From Drosophila pseudoobscura (Eukaryota > Arthropoda > Insecta > Diptera > Drosophilidae): a DNA stretch of 64,000 bases. The notes beneath the pieces were generated by a model. It was not told the DNA's origin. It did not search any database and saw nothing but the letters and a program-made list of their open reading frames with translations. How positions within the stretch are numbered: the first letter of the stretch is position 1; each line of letters starts with the position of its first letter. A program made the position numbers and the translations under genes. Shown here piece by piece: positions 59,376 to 64,000 of this stretch. The stretch lies in the NCBI RefSeq assembly GCF_009870125.1, contig NC_046683.1, positions 7,502,001 to 7,566,000 on the forward strand. Direction: 5' to 3'.

Positions 59376-60357
59376 ATTCCTTTAAAAAAATAGATGGATG
59401 AAATTGACAAAATATACCATTATATACCGATATACCGTAAATATACCGTCAGATCAATTTTGACTTAAAAAAATACCGTAAGCGGCCACCCTGCGCTCAA
59501 CTTCAAAACAATGCCAAATTCCCGCCAAATTCCCTGGACAATTGTATTGGTAAGGTTATTAATGATGATACCTGGGTGATTAGATATATATCGATATCTA
59601 TTCAATAATAGCTTTGGATATGAAACGATGGAACTGACTCCAAGTTGCGTTAATTGCTTTACATATATGCAATATTAACATGAATTAAGAATAAATATGG
59701 TAATAATATATTAAAAGCCATTGCCTCAATTACTCTACAATATTTTTATCAGATTCCCGGTACGTTTAATTGAAATTTATAATTTTATAAGTTACCTTGC
59801 GTCATTGCATCTAAAATATGTTAATATTATGATATTGAAATACTGGTTGTATGGTTTTATACGGTATATAGTTCCTCAACTCTCTTTACTTTTTTGAAAT
59901 TATAATATCATATGTTTAATTTACAGCTAAAATATAAGTTTTTCTTGTTTTATGAAAACTTAAAATTAAAATAGAATGTTATTTAACTATATCTTTCAAA
60001 AATACTTATATATATGTATATACATATTAATTTTATTCAAAAGCTTGCGGAAGTATTCTGTTCCATTCCAACCGTTCCGATACCCAACCGATTGCACCTG
60101 CACATACCGATGATAAACAGAATGACTAGATATTTATAATATATTTATAAGCAGCAACTAGTAATTACCTAATTAAATTAATTTTTTGCTACTGCTAAAC
60201 AGTTTGCTTAGTCTCACAAGCCATTAATGGTGGGTGAGGAAACAACTGAGTGTTATTAATCAAATCAATAATAGTGCAATAAAATACAAGCAATATTTGT
60301 CATCGTGCAATTGACTTCTAAGCAAAGAGATCAATCAATCAATCGACAATCGTCAAG

Positions 60358-61269
60358 ATGAACAGGAAATTCTTGCCAATTGCAGTCGGCGTGGTCCTAC
60401 ACATACTGTTCAACAATGTTGGGATCCAGGCACAGCTCAACCTCGACCAGATTGAGCTGCAGAAGCAGCTTCCGGAGGAGCTGCTGAAGTCGAACTTCAC
60501 CATCAACGATGCCAAGGATGTGTTTCGCAACAAGTGCATAGAGGTGGCCGGCGAGGATGCTGGCGGCAAGGCGTACGAAGAAATTGAGTCCGGATTTGCA
60601 GTTCTCAGCGATTGCGTGAACGGCATTGTCAACTATACGACAATGCAGCAGGAAATCGAAGAGGCGAGCCCCGAGGGCGAGCTGGATGTGGTTTTTAATA
60701 AGTATTGCAACAAGCGATCCAGTGCCATTGAATGCTTTGATGTGTTCACCGCCAAACTCTCGCCTTGCCTTGACAAGGAGGAGCAGGAAAGTAAGGATGT
60801 TATCAAGCGGATCATTCAGAGTTTATTGAACTTTGTTTGCCACAAAGATGGAGACCAAATAGCTTTGTTTATTGCTGAGAAGGGGCCAGAGTGCCTCGAG
60901 TCCGAGAAGGACAATATCCAACAGTGCCTGAATAGCACCTTTTCTACGTATCTTAACTCTGCGGATATCCATGACAATAAGATCAAATCAATACCCAAAC
61001 TGATTGTCGGCCAGCGACAATGTGATGATATGCTGAGCCTCCAGTCGTGCGTGGTCCACCGGCTGGAACAGTGCACCGACATAACGCCAGCCAATCTTGT
61101 GGAATCAATGTTCAACTTTATCAGAAACGAAACCCTATGTCGCAACTACCAGAAATCTCCCCTAACCGCAGCCGCCGCCAGCAGCAGTCCAGGCGTTCAG
61201 GCAATGCCTTTCTTGTACTCTTTGTTTCCCATGTTTATTTTCATGTTTGCTTTTCACAAATCTGCATAG
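60358..61269 (+). CDS. CG9917: Secreted 27-kDa haemolymph-protein-like protein
   Basis: An intronless 303-aa protein of the insect DUF1397 family, whose founder is the 27-kDa haemolymph glycoprotein; the molecular role is unknown. A signal peptide (IAVGVVLHILFNNVGIQAQ) is followed by a cysteine-rich helical domain with regularly spaced Cys (RNKCIE, LSDCVNG, NKYCNKR, ECFDVF, SPCLDKE, NFVCHKD, PECLES, QQCLNS, RQCDDM, QSCVVH, EQCTD, TLCRNY) as in the family. Several N-glycosylation sites occur (NFT, NYT, NST, NET). The C-terminus is unusual for a haemolymph protein: after a Ser/Ala-rich spacer it ends with a hydrophobic segment (MPFLYSLFPMFIFMFAF), which fits a GPI-anchor signal. The 5' leader CAATCAATCAATCGACAATC precedes the ATG directly. 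Confidence 0.9.
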   Translation: MNRKFLPIAVGVVLHILFNNVGIQAQLNLDQIELQKQLPEELLKSNFTINDAKDVFRNKCIEVAGEDAGGKAYEEIESGFAVLSDCVNGIVNYTTMQQEIEEASPEGELDVVFNKYCNKRSSAIECFDVFTAKLSPCLDKEEQESKDVIKRIIQSLLNFVCHKDGDQIALFIAEKGPECLESEKDNIQQCLNSTFSTYLNSADIHDNKIKSIPKLIVGQRQCDDMLSLQSCVVHRLEQCTDITPANLVESMFNFIRNETLCRNYQKSPLTAAAASSSPGVQAMPFLYSLFPMFIFMFAFHKSA

Positions 61270-62546
61270 TTCTAAGTTGCAAAAGTACCGCTTGAATCTC
61301 TCGAATATCTCGAATATATTTACTTTTTCATTCGGCGGCACACACCTTATCAAGATTCAAAAGTCAAGTAAATAATTGATGGAAGGTCGTGTGGTGTGTG
61401 CATATGGATTTTATGGATATTATTTATGCACTGGATTTACATACATACATATATCTGTACTCGTTTTAAGTGTTTACTCAAAATATGTAATAACTAATTT
61501 GTATTACCGGTGCTAGCACCATTCCATAGGTCAAACCCAAATATGGAGATGGGCGTGCCACATGGCTGGCTACTACTCTTTTGCACGCAACTCAGGCCGC
61601 GTTCAAGTCTCTATAATAGTAATTTACAAAATAAAAACAAAAATGTACGACAGCTTAGACATTGTCGTACCCTTTTGGCCATGTCGTGCGTCCATCTCTA
61701 AACTATGTATTAAATTTAATGAGGCCTTTGCTTTTTCATGTCTATTGCTTATTGTTTTTTTTTTTTTGTCACGGCAATGAATCTTGTGTATTAATCTGAT
61801 CGAACGGATCAAAACACCCAATGGGATCGGATTAGGGATAACTCTTATAGCTCATCATGAAGTGGGTACGGGCTAAAGGAAATTATATTTATATATATGT
61901 ATTGTATGTTTTTTAAATGAATACAAGTATCATAAATGTGCAAATAAAGTGATATAAATTTGAAAGAAAATAGAATCCAAAATGATAATTATTGAACGGC
62001 ACGCGATGGATCGAAGATATACATATAGATATACAGATTTTGTTTTATTTTCGTTTTTGGTTTTCCATTTCTCTTTTTCATCTAGAGCCTGTTCGAGCCT
62101 AAATTTAAATAAAATAATTGTTAATATTTACGATCTCGTATTATGGTGGTTCGATAGATCGGATTAGATTATCGATAGAAGTAGTTCCGTTTTTGGTAAT
62201 CGATTGCATTGTTCATTGTTCATTTTGCAATTACCCTTTAAATTTATCCCAAAGACTTCACCAACGTAAGCAAGTTGTGGCTTAAGATCATCATAAACCC
62301 ATTTTCTAAAGAAAAAAATATATTTTCAAACAAGTGAAAGGAGCATTTAAACGGAAAACCAAACAAACTGATCAAGTGAACAGGTTCAGAGCGGCCAGAA
62401 CCGATCCGATTTTTCATCGGTAATTGTTTACAGTTCTTGTCTTGGCTTGAATTTTTCTTAGAATATTGTAAAACTGGGAGGTTGTGCCAGTATGCGGAGT
62501 CATCTGCAAGTAAGGGCCGGGCCAAGCTGAAGCTTTCTGAAGCGCA
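61270..62546. other. Intergenic DNA between CG9917 and XK-related gene
   Basis: AT-rich DNA, probably including the CG9917 3' UTR (AATAAA near 61942-61947) and the 5' UTR of the following gene. No coding frame, repeat copy or RNA gene was recognised. Confidence 0.5.
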
Positions 62547-63837
62547 ATGAAGATCACTAGCACCAGGATGGAGGAAGAAGTGGACGCCTCTGTGATGGTG
62601 CCGATCTCTCCGCTGAGTATAGTGCTAACTGGAGTCTCCGTCGTCTTGCGCTTCATTTCCATCATCATCAACTGGAGTCTGGCCTATGATTATTGGCTGG
62701 AGGGATCCTACAGGTACACAGCCTGGACAATTGGATCGATTCTGTTGCCCATGGTGATGACATCGGCCATATACACGAATGTGTAAGTATGCCAATGCCA
62801 GGGCCTTGAGCGCATGTATTCCAATACTCAATTTCAGATTGTCTGCCAGCAACTCAGACCAGAGGGGCATGTACTCCACTGTTGTGCTGTCATATCTCTT
62901 TCGGGACGGATATGCCCTACATTATGCCCTGGAGTACAGCAAAGCACAAACACAAGGCCACAAAGAGTTAGAAATAAGGTTAGTACAGGATCTCGCTAGC
63001 CATGGGTTTCCATATCGGTAGCTGCATTATTAATTGGTTTGCCTTTCAGATACTATCAGCAAATGCTGAGGGAAGAGTGCGATGTGGGTTTTATCCGGCT
63101 CTTTGATTCGTTTCTGGAATCTGCGCCCCAAAAAATACTTCAGCTTGTGATACTGATGCGATCTTCAAAGAAATTGACATGTAATTTAGATATAGGTTTA
63201 CATGGGAAGCATTTTTATATATGATTTACTTTCAGATTATCGCCTGTTGGCTTTCTTGATATATTTTGTTAGCATTGCCTGGTGCATACAGGCCTATAAT
63301 CGTTCTAATCGCCTGGTGCAGCTAGACAAATATGACATAGCGGCCAAGGGGCGTTTTGTGCAATTCCTTTTTCTCCTATGTCTCACGGGTAACACAATCA
63401 ACCATGTAATTATTATAACCGGTATGCACTCTATACATATTTTTTATTTTGCAGTTTCACGCACTTTATGCATTGCGTATATGGCCAGTCTCTACCCCCT
63501 GGAAACACTGGGGGTGTGCATCCTTCATGTATGTTTTTGTGGCACTGTCGTCTTTGTGTTGGACTCCCCAGCGATTGCCAAATCTAGAATGTTAAACTAT
63601 ATCTATTGCCTGACCTTTGGCGTGGTGTATATATTTATTTTCACCCCTGTAAAAGATGGACCAACAAAGTATAAGTACACCTCGTACCTGACATTTTGCC
63701 TTTTGCAAAACATTATCGTCTGTGTTCTATATATCGCCCTGTATTTTTCTATTGCCATTATTGCCTTATATGTTTGTGGTATCATACTCACGATCTATTA
63801 CTATCTTTACTGCCACCCAAGTATTTTATGTCCATAG
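62547..63837 (+). CDS. XK-related multi-pass membrane protein
   Basis: XK-related proteins are multi-pass membrane proteins; some members scramble phospholipids at the plasma membrane in apoptosis. Exons are 62547-62782, 62838-62978, 63050-63180, 63236-63388 and 63455 to at least 63818, with all joints in phase. The start MKITSTRMEEEVD could also be the second Met at 62568. The XK signature is clear: the early segment with LRFISIIINWSLAYDYW, RYTAWTIGSILLPM, then the hallmark FDSFLESAPQKILQLVILM, SIAWCIQAYNRSNR, and the later VSRTLCIAYMASLYP and C-terminal membrane helices. The 3' end is uncertain: read straight through it stops at 63837 (CHPSILCP); splicing at CCCAA|GTATTT to an acceptor at about 63892 gives a different short tail, so the true C-terminus needs transcript evidence. 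Confidence 0.87.
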
Positions 63838-64000
63838 ATACCCACTTAGATTTTTGTAAATTTGGTCGGGAAAATAAACGTGTTTCCCTACAGCTCGATT
63901 CTGTTCAATGATGAGGTAGGGACAATCCAACAATTAACAGGTTATAAAGGAGGGCAATTTTATACAATATAAGTTGAAACGAAGCAGTTTCTAATCGGTT
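63838..64000. other. Window end, possible last exon of the XK-related gene
   Basis: A pyrimidine-rich acceptor (TTTCCCTACAG) at about 63880-63891 is followed by CTCGATTCTGTTCAATGATG and a donor-like GAGGTAGGG. This could be part of an alternative 3' end of the XK-related gene continuing past the window. Confidence 0.3.

Larger units (their letters stand above)
57530..60357. other. Region of right inverted-repeat arm and AT-rich DNA
   Basis: The left two-thirds is the inverted-repeat arm with a decayed copy of the 83-aa gene. From 59380 to 60357 the DNA is AT-rich; AAATATACCGTC and AAAAAATACCGTAAGC blocks at 59440-59490 resemble the dispersed repeat and Motif 6 promoter sequence. No further coding frame is supported before the CG9917-like gene. 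Confidence 0.5.

Overview
The window is euchromatic DNA from a fruit fly (Drosophila). Its protein-coding genes are intron-rich with short introns, GT-AG boundaries and AT-rich intergenic DNA. The proteins closely match D. melanogaster proteins I know from memory: Pvf1, eas, UQCR-14, caz, Cyp1, Iws1 and the products of CG32576, CG9911, CG3632, CG9914 and CG9917. In D. melanogaster most of these lie close together on the X (Muller element A, around 14B). The differences in sequence and order (Pvf1 sits beside this cluster) and the abundance of one dispersed repeat suggest a more distant species, perhaps of the obscura group; that placement is an inference.

Layout. 1-3.4 kb: low-complexity upstream DNA. 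3.4-7.6 kb (+): Pvf1, a PDGF/VEGF ligand. 8.5-10.0 kb (-): a BTB/BACK protein. 11-16.9 kb (+): eas, ethanolamine kinase. 18.3-18.8 kb (+): UQCR-14, a complex III subunit. 19.0-20.0 kb (-): a Got1 vesicle-transport protein. 20.8-25.6 kb (+): caz, the FUS/EWS/TAF15 homologue, preceded by a dense cluster of DRE-like ATCGAT sites. 26.8-29.1 kb (-): ERp44. 29.3-31.8 kb: repeats. 31.9-37.6 kb (+): a myotubularin with a C-terminal FYVE domain. 38.3-38.6 kb: another repeat copy. 39.3-41.3 kb (+): Cyp1 cyclophilin. 42.2-46.1 kb (-): the WASH-complex subunit SWIP. 46.7-48.7 kb and 57.6-59.4 kb: two arms of a large inverted repeat enclosing Iws1 (+), a 454-bp foldback element, CG9914 lambda-crystallin (+) and an unrecognised 632-aa protein (-). 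60.4-61.3 kb (+): a CG9917-like secreted protein. 62.5-63.8 kb (+): an XK-related membrane protein.

The genes are mostly unrelated housekeeping and signalling genes rather than a pathway. Exon chains were built by eye and every multi-exon CDS given as complete sums to a whole number of codons. The strongest non-genic signals are: (1) the roughly 2-kb inverted repeat around about 9 kb of genes, each arm carrying one copy of an unrecognised 83-codon gene, intact on the left and decayed on the right; (2) a foldback element at 51.37-51.82 kb with TAGTGTTG termini and an unusually long 20-bp flanking direct repeat; (3) a dispersed roughly 360-bp repeat family present many times; (4) a GC-AG intron inside the caz RNA-binding domain. 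I saw no retroviral or other virus-like element, CRISPR array, tRNA or rRNA.
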